Positions 46,597 to 55,863 are shown, counted from the stretch's first letter. The stretch: DNA of 64,000 bases from Niastella sp. OAS944 (GCA_024809215.1 JANUBW010000015.1:1-64000), one strand, 5' to 3'. A program made the numbers and translations. The notes: a model not told the origin generated them from the letters alone.

Positions 46597-49230
46597 TTAA
46601 TCCTTATAATAAAAAGCATCAGGGTACCCTTGCTGCTGTTGCAAGTCAAGCTCTAAAGTGGTGCCATCGGGTAAATAAACGCCTACGGTAAATGCCTCAT
46701 AGGCAACAATGCTAAGTTTTACTTTACCGTCGAACGATCGGCGGTAAAGTATTTTATTATAAAAGGAATTATGAAGAAAGAAGGCTGCATCGCCGGTAAA
46801 TGGTTTTTGGTCATTGGTAGATGATACCTCAAAAGTAACATTGTACCAGCCCCGAATAAGTGAGTCTTTAACGGTTGCTTTCACCTGCATGCCATTGGCT
46901 TCAGACTGCCCGCCCCATCTGTTCTTTTGCGGGTCGTCGGGAACTGTTATTTTTCTTGATTCGTTTACATGTCCTGCTTCTTCTTTAAACTTTTCAGAAA
47001 TGTAATTAAACCCTTTGGCAAGGCGCGGTATATCATTAAAATTCCGTTCCAGCACAGTACCATCTTCGGTATAGGCGGCCACAGTAAAGGGCTCATGGGT
47101 TGTAATTTCCAGTTTTGCCATTCCTTTTTCTGCAATGGTATATTCAATCTCCTGTTCAAGGGAATTATGTAAAAAAAATGCCACATACCCACTCAGTTCT
47201 GTTTTATCGTATGAACTAACACTTAAGGTTAGCTTAAAAACGTCGGGGTCTTTAGTACTCTTTACCTCAACATATAATCTCTTGCCGTTGTCCCTGTCTT
47301 GCTGGCCCCACCTGCCACGCTGCAAATCATCTGCAAACAATACCTGCCTCTTCTTATAGAGGTCTTCAACCGCTATACGAAACTCCTGTAGCGATAATCC
47401 TTTCTTCACTTTTTCAGGAATGGTATTCAAAATATCAATTACAGCCATCGCAGTTTTTTCAGCATCCTCCCTTGAACTAAGAGGAATTTGAAGAGTACCT
47501 AATGTTTTTATGTCGATATTTTCAAACGCTGAAACCGGCGTTTCGTTAAATAGTCTTTGTGCATCCCCGCCTGTTGATGGAATGGGGATCACCGGAACGC
47601 CTATTGATTGTGCATACACCGCATTGGTATACGTTCCTCCTTCTCCCCCGATCATAACAACAGCAATGGCCTTTTCGGTGGTGTAGTGATTCCATTCTTC
47701 ATCATTTTTTACCTTTATTTTTTTCCCATAGGAATAATCCGGCTTTTGATCGTTGGTTATAACCTGCAATAACCGGTCTTCTACTTTAAGCTCGTATGAT
47801 TCCAGGCGATCGTTAAATGCCTCTGTAACCGCCTCGTCTATATATGGCCAACCGCCGGAGATTAAACCATACCCTGCATGGGCCAGCGCTTTTCCCAACG
47901 CTTCGGCTACCTGCAGTTGTTCTTCACTTACATCTTTATTACCCGTACCAACCACTAAAACCCATTTTTCATTAAACGGCTTCGGTTGCTTACTTTCATT
48001 AAAGACCAACCCAATTGTTACACTATAGAATATATCATCGGCATTGGCCGTAATTAGTTTATAAAACTCAGGTGGAACGTCTGTAGCCGGGAAATTGCTA
48101 TATCTTTCTTTCGTGTCATTACCAAAACCTTCATTAACCACAAAAATTTTGCAGTAATCGGCTTTTTGTATAAAGTGCACCTCACCATCGTCTTCCGGGC
48201 TTTTTTTATCACTGAACAAACCTTTAGAATCGAGCGACCAAATATTTGACATGCCAATAAAAAGCTCCTGGGTTATAGCTACCTGTAAATTACGGGAAAA
48301 GAATGCTGCTATGATATAGTACGGTTCCTGGGTTGGTGCTATAAATTGAATTGGTATACGGACTGCAGAATCTTCAAAAGTCATTGTACGATCCGGTTGT
48401 ATAAAAAACTCGGTTTTGCTTGGCTTCTCCAGTTGTTCAATGCTTTTCCATTCATCCCCAATATTAATTTGAAACACCCGATCCAGATAGTGATTCATAG
48501 ATTGCATGCGCAACAGCATGAACCAGCTGGTAAATTGCCAAAACGGCGTATTAATAACATTGCCTCTTGCTGATGCTAACGAATGAAAATGTACCATTTC
48601 CCTGTTTGTTGCCTGTTCGTATAATGATGCTCCATTCCCTTTGCGAAAAAGCTCAAGGTCAATTGCATTGTTATCGATCATGCAAAAGGGATTATAAGGC
48701 AATAGGGAAATAAGCCATTCATCGAAACAGCAAATCCTTATTATCCGTTCTGAAATACTTCTTAATACTTCAAGCAATTCCGGGCTTTTTTCAAGGGAAG
48801 TAACATTGTAAGTGGAATTTATAAAATGTAGTGCATGTTCCGATTCAGGCCCCCAAATGCCATCAACCGTAATACTAAATGGCTCTTTTAGTTGCGGGGA
48901 AACAAACGTTGCCAGTTGCATTTGCAATTCCCTATTCAGGTGATTTTCGGCTGAAGATTCATCCTTTTTCTGGACCTGCCACCATTTTTCAACCGCAGTC
49001 CGTAGGTCGTTGGTATTATACTTAAGCTGATGCAAATGCGCAATAAATAGTCTGAACTGGTTAAAACTCAATTTACCTGTTTCTATTTCCGTCTTTTTAA
49101 CCAGGTTCAAGGCCACCAGATTGTTAAGTATGTCGGGTATATACAAACCCGGTATACCCCAGGTACTATTGGTATCCATTTGTACGGGGATATCAGCAAC
49201 ATCCCATCTTTTATTTTCCTGTTGTTGCAT
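46597..49230 (-). CDS. SLOG-domain sensor protein with two C-terminal pYEATS domains
   Basis: 877 residues, cytosolic. The N-terminal region (1-420) is not assigned, but residues 121-137 (TVDGIWGPESEHALHF) copy the core of the peptidoglycan-binding-1 motif. A Rossmann-like SLOG domain at about 422-600 shows WVLVVGTGNKD, YGLISGGWPYIDEA and VVMIGGEGGTYTNAV; this superfamily binds nucleotides or nucleotide-derived ligands. Two similar pYEATS beta sandwiches follow at about 635-735 and 765-865, each with RWG, a strand pair, FFLHNS and a late EAFTVG/EPFTVA. pYEATS domains occur in predicted conflict systems. The start overlaps the preceding gene by 20 bp, so it is the last gene of the five-gene operon. 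Confidence 0.85.
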   Translation of the reverse strand: MQQQENKRWDVADIPVQMDTNSTWGIPGLYIPDILNNLVALNLVKKTEIETGKLSFNQFRLFIAHLHQLKYNTNDLRTAVEKWWQVQKKDESSAENHLNRELQMQLATFVSPQLKEPFSITVDGIWGPESEHALHFINSTYNVTSLEKSPELLEVLRSISERIIRICCFDEWLISLLPYNPFCMIDNNAIDLELFRKGNGASLYEQATNREMVHFHSLASARGNVINTPFWQFTSWFMLLRMQSMNHYLDRVFQINIGDEWKSIEQLEKPSKTEFFIQPDRTMTFEDSAVRIPIQFIAPTQEPYYIIAAFFSRNLQVAITQELFIGMSNIWSLDSKGLFSDKKSPEDDGEVHFIQKADYCKIFVVNEGFGNDTKERYSNFPATDVPPEFYKLITANADDIFYSVTIGLVFNESKQPKPFNEKWVLVVGTGNKDVSEEQLQVAEALGKALAHAGYGLISGGWPYIDEAVTEAFNDRLESYELKVEDRLLQVITNDQKPDYSYGKKIKVKNDEEWNHYTTEKAIAVVMIGGEGGTYTNAVYAQSIGVPVIPIPSTGGDAQRLFNETPVSAFENIDIKTLGTLQIPLSSREDAEKTAMAVIDILNTIPEKVKKGLSLQEFRIAVEDLYKKRQVLFADDLQRGRWGQQDRDNGKRLYVEVKSTKDPDVFKLTLSVSSYDKTELSGYVAFFLHNSLEQEIEYTIAEKGMAKLEITTHEPFTVAAYTEDGTVLERNFNDIPRLAKGFNYISEKFKEEAGHVNESRKITVPDDPQKNRWGGQSEANGMQVKATVKDSLIRGWYNVTFEVSSTNDQKPFTGDAAFFLHNSFYNKILYRRSFDGKVKLSIVAYEAFTVGVYLPDGTTLELDLQQQQGYPDAFYYKD

Positions 49231-51718
49231 TGGACGTTGAGTTTATTCCGGTTTGTGAAAAATCAACGATCACCGGGGTTAGGCTGAACAATACTTTCAG
49301 GTGTGCACTGCCGCCCGATGAAAATACATTCAGCAATGCCTGATTCAGCCGGATAGATTGGTGAAACATTCCAAGAGGGCCGATCTTATCCCGTGTTAAC
49401 AACGTAATGGCAAAATCAGTAGTAAGTAAATACACACTATAAAATACATCCACCTCCTCTTTAGATTCTATACGTAACTCCAGCTGTTTTAACCTAACCT
49501 GCCCGTCTTCAATTAGTATAGCATTTTCATTAAAGGTTAGTTTCCCGCGAGTAGCCTTACTGGAGGCCGTGTGCCACTTGCAACTGTAGTTAACCGAAAA
49601 GGAAGTGTATTTCATGGAATAACCATCACCCGATGGCCGTGCAAGGTCCATTACATACTGGTACCGGTTAAATTTCTGCAGCGATTCTCCAATTGATTCA
49701 AGACTATTTACCTTCCAAGAAAACACTTTGCCTCCAGACTTATTTTTTTTATTGTAACTGAGATTGTAAACAACCTTATCTTCAACGTCGTTGTGTAACA
49801 AATAAATTGTAAGCGAATCTTCTTTTACCTGGTCTGCCTTCGTAACCGAGTCATTTTCCCGAAACACTTTGTCTAATAAAAATCCTAGCCATTTTGAAAA
49901 GCCACTAAAAGGCATTTTCAGGAATAATTCCGTTAAATATTGTCCTAATTCCTCCGGATGGTCAACCAATCTCACCCCGGCTAAATACACGGGTAACAAA
50001 GGTTTCTTGGGCTTTACTATATAGAGCTGACCATTTTTTAAGGCATCTAATGGTCCGTCAAAGCGCAACGCGCCATCGTGTATATATACCTCTCCTAATA
50101 CATCGGCAACCGGCCTACCTTCATAAGTAAATGCCACAGTGTTCAAGTTTAAAGGTACCGGATCAAAATCTTCGTCCATGACCTGCCAATACTGAACATG
50201 GTTATTGTATGCTGCCAGGTAGCCGGTATCATATGCCTGTTTGCTGTTTTTGGTTAAGAATTGATTGTCCCATTGATCGTCTAAAGCAATAATAAATGGC
50301 AGCCTGTTATTATAATCAACGGCTGATTTTAAAAAAGTCTGCAGATCCCTGTATGTGATTTTGAATCGTGATAGTTGCAGGATTTCTTTTAGCAAAGTGA
50401 TCGGTGAAAAAAACTCAGATGTCTGATTGATGTGCCTCAGGGTTATCTGTATGTCACCAGTATTCACCCAGCATTCAGATTCAACTGCACGGGTATCAAG
50501 AATTAATACAGTCTGGCACACCTTATTTCCGCTTCTTTCTTTTAACCATTTCTGGAACACCATGTGGTTGATTACCCTCCCTGTTTCTTTTTTAATATCC
50601 GTATTATAAGCCTTTCTGTGATCTGAAAAAAGTAGCAATACAATATCATCGTCAAAGGCATACTGATATGCTGCATTGATGGCATCTTCTATTTCAATAT
50701 AACCATGAATTTGTCCTGTAAGCTCAGGCGGATAACTGACCTCAAACGCCTCACGATCCATATTGAATAATATGGAATTCATTTCGTCTGTATAGGGTAA
50801 AAAATTACCATCTTCATCAATTGTAATTGCCAACGGTATAACCCGCTGCACATTATTCTTTTTCCTGAGTAACCGTTGGCCTACGCTAACTTTCAGGGGT
50901 AAATGCACGATCTTTTCATCCGTCACATTACCCTCAATAAAATCCTTATCTACTTCATCATAAAAACTGAACAGGTCGGGACGGTCTTCGTTTATCAATC
51001 GTGCGGCGTTGGCCCGGCTGTACTTTTGAAAGTTCAAAAACAATCTGCCGCCATTGGGAACTTTATTATGAATATTCAGATCAATTTGCCGGCCCAACCG
51101 CTCGGCCATTATATTTAAACGAAGCTGACCCCACTCATTCTCTTTAGCCCCATTGGCGGTGCTCTGCATTTGCTTTAAGGAGTCGGCCATTTGTAATGCA
51201 AGATTATCAGGATCGAGATAAGCCGTAGCGGCCCACTGGTTCAACTGTTTGAATCCAGACGCATTGTTTTCACGTTTGGCTACTGCATGCTGCAAATACG
51301 ACTCAAGGAATTTGGCCAGCTCATGGAGCCGTTTGTTGCCAAAAGTTTCAATGCCAAAAAGACTAAACCAGCGACCATCCTGCAACAGGTATAAAAGATA
51401 GCTTCTTACTTCGGGTATAACTTCATATTGCCTGTTGGCCACTGGCCGAACCAGGGGCGACAACAAAAAATCAGTAACAACCTCACGTTCTATTTTTTGC
51501 AGCGAATTTCCACTTGTATAGGTATTAAAATTCTGCCAGATGAAATTAGCCAGTTCGGGCGATAGGATCAGGGGAAAGCTTGCATGGCAGGCATATACGA
51601 TATGCTGCAGGCCGTACAAAGCCCGGTTCTCTCCTTCACAAAAACGCCTGTGGTATAAGTCGAGCTTCAGCTTCGACTCTTCACTTAATTTTTTTGTTCC
51701 TGCTCTTACCGGTAACAT
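49211..51718 (-). CDS. VMAP-like protein (vWA-MoxR associated) with a degenerate caspase-like region
   Basis: 835 residues, cytosolic, the third partner next to MoxR and vWA genes. The N-terminal 220 residues are helical (LDLYHRRFCEGENRALYGLQH). From about 320 to 500 the order of elements matches a caspase: IEDAINAAYQYAFDDDIVLLLFSDHRK (His367 where GHG is expected), VLILDTRAVESE (T409-R410 where the catalytic Cys would be) and a closing ITYRDLQTFLKSAV parallel to ISYQDLIDKTAALV of the gene at 43201. The nucleophile is missing, so proteolysis is not expected. The C-terminal half (about 540-820) is beta-rich. The VMAP assignment rests on context and size; no clear sequence signature was recognised. 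Confidence 0.65.
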   Translation of the reverse strand: MLPVRAGTKKLSEESKLKLDLYHRRFCEGENRALYGLQHIVYACHASFPLILSPELANFIWQNFNTYTSGNSLQKIEREVVTDFLLSPLVRPVANRQYEVIPEVRSYLLYLLQDGRWFSLFGIETFGNKRLHELAKFLESYLQHAVAKRENNASGFKQLNQWAATAYLDPDNLALQMADSLKQMQSTANGAKENEWGQLRLNIMAERLGRQIDLNIHNKVPNGGRLFLNFQKYSRANAARLINEDRPDLFSFYDEVDKDFIEGNVTDEKIVHLPLKVSVGQRLLRKKNNVQRVIPLAITIDEDGNFLPYTDEMNSILFNMDREAFEVSYPPELTGQIHGYIEIEDAINAAYQYAFDDDIVLLLFSDHRKAYNTDIKKETGRVINHMVFQKWLKERSGNKVCQTVLILDTRAVESECWVNTGDIQITLRHINQTSEFFSPITLLKEILQLSRFKITYRDLQTFLKSAVDYNNRLPFIIALDDQWDNQFLTKNSKQAYDTGYLAAYNNHVQYWQVMDEDFDPVPLNLNTVAFTYEGRPVADVLGEVYIHDGALRFDGPLDALKNGQLYIVKPKKPLLPVYLAGVRLVDHPEELGQYLTELFLKMPFSGFSKWLGFLLDKVFRENDSVTKADQVKEDSLTIYLLHNDVEDKVVYNLSYNKKNKSGGKVFSWKVNSLESIGESLQKFNRYQYVMDLARPSGDGYSMKYTSFSVNYSCKWHTASSKATRGKLTFNENAILIEDGQVRLKQLELRIESKEEVDVFYSVYLLTTDFAITLLTRDKIGPLGMFHQSIRLNQALLNVFSSGGSAHLKVLFSLTPVIVDFSQTGINSTSNATTGK

Positions 51719-51733
51719 ACAATATTGCTTGGT

Positions 51734-52957
51734 TTAACACATCAGTTTTCCTTTCAATGCCGCCATGGCGCGCTCAAATTCGCTTCTGCCTGTTTTACTG
51801 TTGCCCGTTTCGAACATAGGCACCTCTTTATTCAATTTTCCGGCGTTGGTACCTGACCAGCGCTCTTTGGGAGCGGGATTTAACCAGGCCAGGTATCCCG
51901 ATTTCCTATAGAGATGATTGATAAATGCTTTTGTATCCTTTAACCGGTCCTCGTCTGTTTCTTTCTTAAAAGCCCCCGCATCGCTATACAGCAGAACAAC
52001 AATATCTTTTTTAAAATAAGGGGCGAACAATTTACCAAGGGTCTTAAAAGCGGTTACGTCTTCATTAAAAAGCAAATAATCATTTCTTTGCTTGTCTTTA
52101 GCGGGCACTTTGTTAAAATATAAAGGCTCCAGGCCCGGGTACATATTACTAGAGATGGCAGCGGCGCATATTTCCCGGCCAAACTCTTCTTCGGCCACCA
52201 TAGTTTCAGACTGATCGATAAATACAAATAATTGCAGCTGGTTCACCGTTTTCTTATTGTATACAAAACCGGAAAAATATCCCTGGCGGGCCATACGTGT
52301 AATGGTGTGGGGGAAATTAATGGCGGTATCAGTTCCTGCGTCCTGTTTGTTTTTCAGGGTTCGCCATGCCTGTTGCATGTGCCGGTTTTTTACCGGGAAA
52401 TAATCATTGGTAAATACATAAGGTCTGTTTATAAGGGACTCTTCCGATTCCTTATTCACTTTCAGCGGCATGGTAAGGGAAAACACGGGTTGTAATGCCC
52501 CATCACCGTTAGTTACTTCCTCTGCCGGTGCTGTTGCTGTTTTTATAGCATCTTCAGTTGGCTTGTTATTCTGTACTACAGCTGGTGATGCACCTTCAGT
52601 ACGCTCCTGATCTTTATCTTTTTCTTGCTCTTCCAAAGGCTGATGTGCAATTGTTGCCGCAACAGTTTCAGCCGTTTCCATTCTTTTCAGGTCTTTCACC
52701 CATTCTTCCAACGCTTCTGTGATAGCCTTCCGGCGGTCTTCAAGCATCTGCCTGAACCGTTCTTTTGAATTAGGCGAGTTATGCGATTTAAACCACATGG
52801 TTTCCAGGGCAAAGGCAAGGTCTTTAAAGCTGGTGGGTTTAAAATGCTCACTTTTCATTAACGTATCCAACAAAAAATATTCCTCCATGCCCGGATTGAT
52901 CCATTGCTGATCCTGCATTATTTCACTAAAAAAATCAAATAGGAATGGTTTGTGCAT
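51734..52957 (-). CDS. von Willebrand factor A (vWA/CoxE-like) domain protein
   Basis: 407 residues. A helical N-terminal part (about 1-95) and a low-complexity acidic linker (about 95-160, HQPLEEQEKDKDQERTEG) precede a vWA domain whose first strand ends in the MIDAS motif FIDQSET (D248-x-S250-x-T252). Then come YLLFNEDVTAFKTLG and a VVLLYSDAGAFK strand. The C-terminal HLYRKSGYLAWLNPAPKERW is typical of vWA partners of MoxR. In MoxR-vWA pairs the ATPase remodels or loads complexes through the metal-binding vWA subunit. It lies 3 bp after the MoxR gene and 15 bp before the VMAP-like gene. Confidence 0.85.
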   Translation of the reverse strand: MHKPFLFDFFSEIMQDQQWINPGMEEYFLLDTLMKSEHFKPTSFKDLAFALETMWFKSHNSPNSKERFRQMLEDRRKAITEALEEWVKDLKRMETAETVAATIAHQPLEEQEKDKDQERTEGASPAVVQNNKPTEDAIKTATAPAEEVTNGDGALQPVFSLTMPLKVNKESEESLINRPYVFTNDYFPVKNRHMQQAWRTLKNKQDAGTDTAINFPHTITRMARQGYFSGFVYNKKTVNQLQLFVFIDQSETMVAEEEFGREICAAAISSNMYPGLEPLYFNKVPAKDKQRNDYLLFNEDVTAFKTLGKLFAPYFKKDIVVLLYSDAGAFKKETDEDRLKDTKAFINHLYRKSGYLAWLNPAPKERWSGTNAGKLNKEVPMFETGNSKTGRSEFERAMAALKGKLMC

Positions 52958-52960
52958 ATA

Positions 52961-53956
52961 TTATACTGCTGTTGATACTTCCTCTTTTGCAAATAGCTGA
53001 ATACTCTCCACATCTTTAAGTAAGGCCTGGTAATACGGAGGCCGCACATCATGGTCAAGAGCCAGATTTTCGCCCGGTTTTACATAGTGATCTATCAGCC
53101 TGATCCAATCGAGGAGCTCACTAGTAGAAATGTTTTTATTGGTGGTGCCTTTGTTTGCAATTTTTTCCCGCCACGATTTAAATGCACCAACCGATTCTTC
53201 TACTAGCATTGGTTCAAGCATTGGGAATTTCGATCGTACAATGTCCGTAAGTGCGATCTCTTTAAAATCAATATAATGAAACAGGCAACGGCGCAGGAAT
53301 GCTGCCGGAAGTGGCTTTTCGTCATTGCTGGTAATGATGAACAATGGCCGCATATCTTTATTAGCGCTAATGACCAACGGCTTACCATTAATGCTGATCT
53401 CGGGTATTTGAAATTCCATGCGGTCCAGCTCAAGCAGCAGGTCGTTGGGGAAATCAATATCTGCTTTATCTATTTCATCGATCAAAACTACCGGGGGCGC
53501 TATTAAGCCTTTTTGGTTGCTCATGATAAATGCCTTTCCCAGGTAACCCAGCTCAATATAATTACCCTTGGTTTGGCCATTTTCGTCTATATGCAGTTTA
53601 ATATCCAGGTCTGGTTTGTCGCCTTCCTGATATTTGATATTGGCATCGCTCAGGCGTTGCAGGTTGTTGATGGTATATAACCCGTCCTGTGCTTTGCTGG
53701 CCGACTTAACATTCCATTCAAAATAATAATTCCTGAATTCTTTGCCGAAGAGTTCAGCTGCAATGGCTTCGGCCAGCCTGCTTTTTCCACAGCCCGGCTC
53801 GCCTTTTACCAGCAATGGTCTTTTAAGGATCTGTGCCATATTCACAGCCTTTACCAGGTCGATGGAAGGAAGATAGGTTTCAACATCCAACTCCCTCTCC
53901 TTAATGTCGCTTTTTGTACGCAGCGCATTGCCTTTGTATAATTTCATATCTGGCAT
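52961..53956 (-). CDS. MoxR family AAA+ ATPase
   Basis: 331 residues. Walker A is GEPGCGKS (52-59), Walker B VVLIDEIDKAD (156-166, D160/E161), sensor 1 FIITSNDEKPLP (N211) and the arginine-finger segment FLRRCLFHYID (R222/R223). A lid helical domain follows (VPMLEPMLVEESVGAFKSW-like). The lineup matches MoxR ATPases, which act as chaperone-like remodelers with vWA partners, and all catalytic residues are intact. It lies between the caspase-STAND gene (10 bp) and the vWA gene (3 bp) and is the energy-using component of the operon. Confidence 0.95.
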   Translation of the reverse strand: MPDMKLYKGNALRTKSDIKERELDVETYLPSIDLVKAVNMAQILKRPLLVKGEPGCGKSRLAEAIAAELFGKEFRNYYFEWNVKSASKAQDGLYTINNLQRLSDANIKYQEGDKPDLDIKLHIDENGQTKGNYIELGYLGKAFIMSNQKGLIAPPVVLIDEIDKADIDFPNDLLLELDRMEFQIPEISINGKPLVISANKDMRPLFIITSNDEKPLPAAFLRRCLFHYIDFKEIALTDIVRSKFPMLEPMLVEESVGAFKSWREKIANKGTTNKNISTSELLDWIRLIDHYVKPGENLALDHDVRPPYYQALLKDVESIQLFAKEEVSTAV

Positions 53957-53966
53957 ATTTCAAATA

Positions 53967-55616
53967 TTAATTAAGTAGTTCATCAGCTAATTCAGGGCAA
54001 CCGGAAAGGAGGCATATTTGCCTGATCACATATCCGGGAGGCATCTCTTTGGATTCAGGAAATATATCCTTTACCTGGTCATAAAGGATTTTATCGAAAA
54101 GAACACAAAATTCCTTTTCTTCTCCAGAGAAGATATTACACCGCTGCTGTGCCTCATCGTACCAGTCTAAAAAATCTGAGTCGGACAGTTTTTTTACTTT
54201 ATCAAAAATGATAGCTTCCGTTTGGGAGATTTTTTTATTCTGTATAATAGCAGGATAGTCAGCATTTTCAAAATCGATGATGAAAATGTAGAGGCGTTTA
54301 TCCCCGCGCGCTTCACTATTTACCGTTTCAGAAAATTTAACCAACTCTTCAATAAAATCTTTACGCTTTTGGGTAACGTCGCCTAATGACTCAGTTTGAG
54401 CATTAAATCTGATCTCGATAACGTGATCGGCATCCTGTAATTTTTTAATTAAATGCTTTTTCAGGTCATCAATTGTATGGAATACCTGTTCGCCTTTTCC
54501 GGCCAATTTAAAAAGGTTGATCAACCGTTGCTCATTGTCGCCGTCTACCAACTGTGCATTAATAGGCCAGGGTTTAGGTAAAGTAAAATATTTAGAATTT
54601 TTTAGTTGATTGATCACATAATTCAGACCACAATCGGGCGTACCCGACAGTAAAGTAACAAGAGCAGGTTGGGCGCTGCTAAATTTTTTAAACTGTTTTC
54701 TTTGATCGTCATAATTTAAACTAATAAATTCCTTTTTAAGATAACTATACCGCAGTTTGGCTTGGAGGGGTTCTTCCTTTGCATATAAAGTATATTCTCC
54801 CGTGTTATTATTCGAAACATGGAGCTTCTCATATTTTACCCTTTGCATTCGGTCTGCACTAAATACCTTCTCTAATTCAAGGGCTATTTCTTTAAAAAAC
54901 ACCTTTTGTGCCGAAACCTTTTGTAAGGCCTTTATAAGTTCTTTGGTAAAATTGCTATTTCCTCCGGTTAGTCCAGCACCCGACACTTCATTTTTACGGC
55001 TTGAAGCAATACCCCATCGCGAGGGCTCGAAATCTAATGCAACTAATTTGTCGGTTTTAAGTCCATTAAATTCGGCAAAAATAGTAGTATTGTTTTCAAA
55101 CATACTTGCAGAAAAGCAACAATCTGCTATTACCAGCAAATGAAGCGTTTCAACATATTCCAGTTTCGATTTCAGGTCTTCAACGGTCAAAAATTCATCC
55201 TCATCCTCATCATTTTCAAAATCGTATGGGAGCCAGCTTCCGACCTTTCTGCCAGGTTTTTTTACAAATTCACCATGACCAGAATAATATATTACCAGGT
55301 TATTAAGTACATTGTTAATTGATTTGTCCTTATAGAAAGATTTGATGGCTTCTAATATGTTTTTCTTCGTAGCCTGGTCGTTATAAAGTTCTTTATATAC
55401 CTCAAACTTATCAAACTTTGTCTGAAAACTTTGGATCACATCTTCGCAGTCTTTTACACAATTGGGCAGGTTGAGTGAGTTCTTCTTATACTTGTCAATC
55501 CCTATGGCAATAATATAATTAATGCCCGTTTCTTTTTTTTCATCAAGAACCGACTGCGAACTTTTCTTTTTTGCTGAACCAGGACCTTTATCTATTGTAT
55601 TATCCAATTCGCCCAT
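53967..55616 (-). CDS. Caspase-like protease fused to an inactive STAND-like module
   Basis: 549 residues, first gene of the five-gene operon. The caspase domain (about 30-270) has INYIIAIGIDKYKK, YYSGHGEF (catalytic His114) and VIADCCFSAS (catalytic Cys167). After a linker, residues about 315-549 resemble a STAND NTPase: TLLSGTPDCGLNYVINQL occupies the P-loop position but lacks the GK[ST] lysine, and a Walker-B-like strand follows (RLYIFIIDFENADYP, about 455). This matches the 'iSTAND' type, a nucleotide-binding-fold module without hydrolysis that acts as a binding or assembly module fused to effectors. The caspase is the likely effector, cutting host or regulatory proteins on activation. 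Confidence 0.88.
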   Translation of the reverse strand: MGELDNTIDKGPGSAKKKSSQSVLDEKKETGINYIIAIGIDKYKKNSLNLPNCVKDCEDVIQSFQTKFDKFEVYKELYNDQATKKNILEAIKSFYKDKSINNVLNNLVIYYSGHGEFVKKPGRKVGSWLPYDFENDEDEDEFLTVEDLKSKLEYVETLHLLVIADCCFSASMFENNTTIFAEFNGLKTDKLVALDFEPSRWGIASSRKNEVSGAGLTGGNSNFTKELIKALQKVSAQKVFFKEIALELEKVFSADRMQRVKYEKLHVSNNNTGEYTLYAKEEPLQAKLRYSYLKKEFISLNYDDQRKQFKKFSSAQPALVTLLSGTPDCGLNYVINQLKNSKYFTLPKPWPINAQLVDGDNEQRLINLFKLAGKGEQVFHTIDDLKKHLIKKLQDADHVIEIRFNAQTESLGDVTQKRKDFIEELVKFSETVNSEARGDKRLYIFIIDFENADYPAIIQNKKISQTEAIIFDKVKKLSDSDFLDWYDEAQQRCNIFSGEEKEFCVLFDKILYDQVKDIFPESKEMPPGYVIRQICLLSGCPELADELLN

Positions 55617-55863
55617 AATATAAGCAAGTGATAGATATTATTATAAGCTTTGTGGTTTTAAAACCCACTAACCCATTAAAGTAGTTTAATTCTTAATATT
55701 AATAAATACTACTAAGTGATAATACGCTACGTTTGGGGTTCTAAATCAACTGTAATTATAATTAATATTTTCAGAATAAGGTATTTTCATCATGGCATTT
55801 GCCCAAGTTTAAAGAAGAGGCACCGGCTGGTAACGCAGTCACGCGTATTTGAAACGCGTTAGG

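Noticed and set aside
55728-55735. TACGTTTG, a perfect -7 box on the plus strand
   Set aside because: No plus-strand gene follows within reach and no well-spaced TTG was found.
55841-55859. ACGCGT-ATTTGAA-ACGCGT stem-loop preceded by GGTAACGC, reminiscent of a tRNA-Gln anticodon arm
   Set aside because: No acceptor stem or TTCGA T-arm follows, so it is treated as a chance hairpin near the lipoprotein 3' end.
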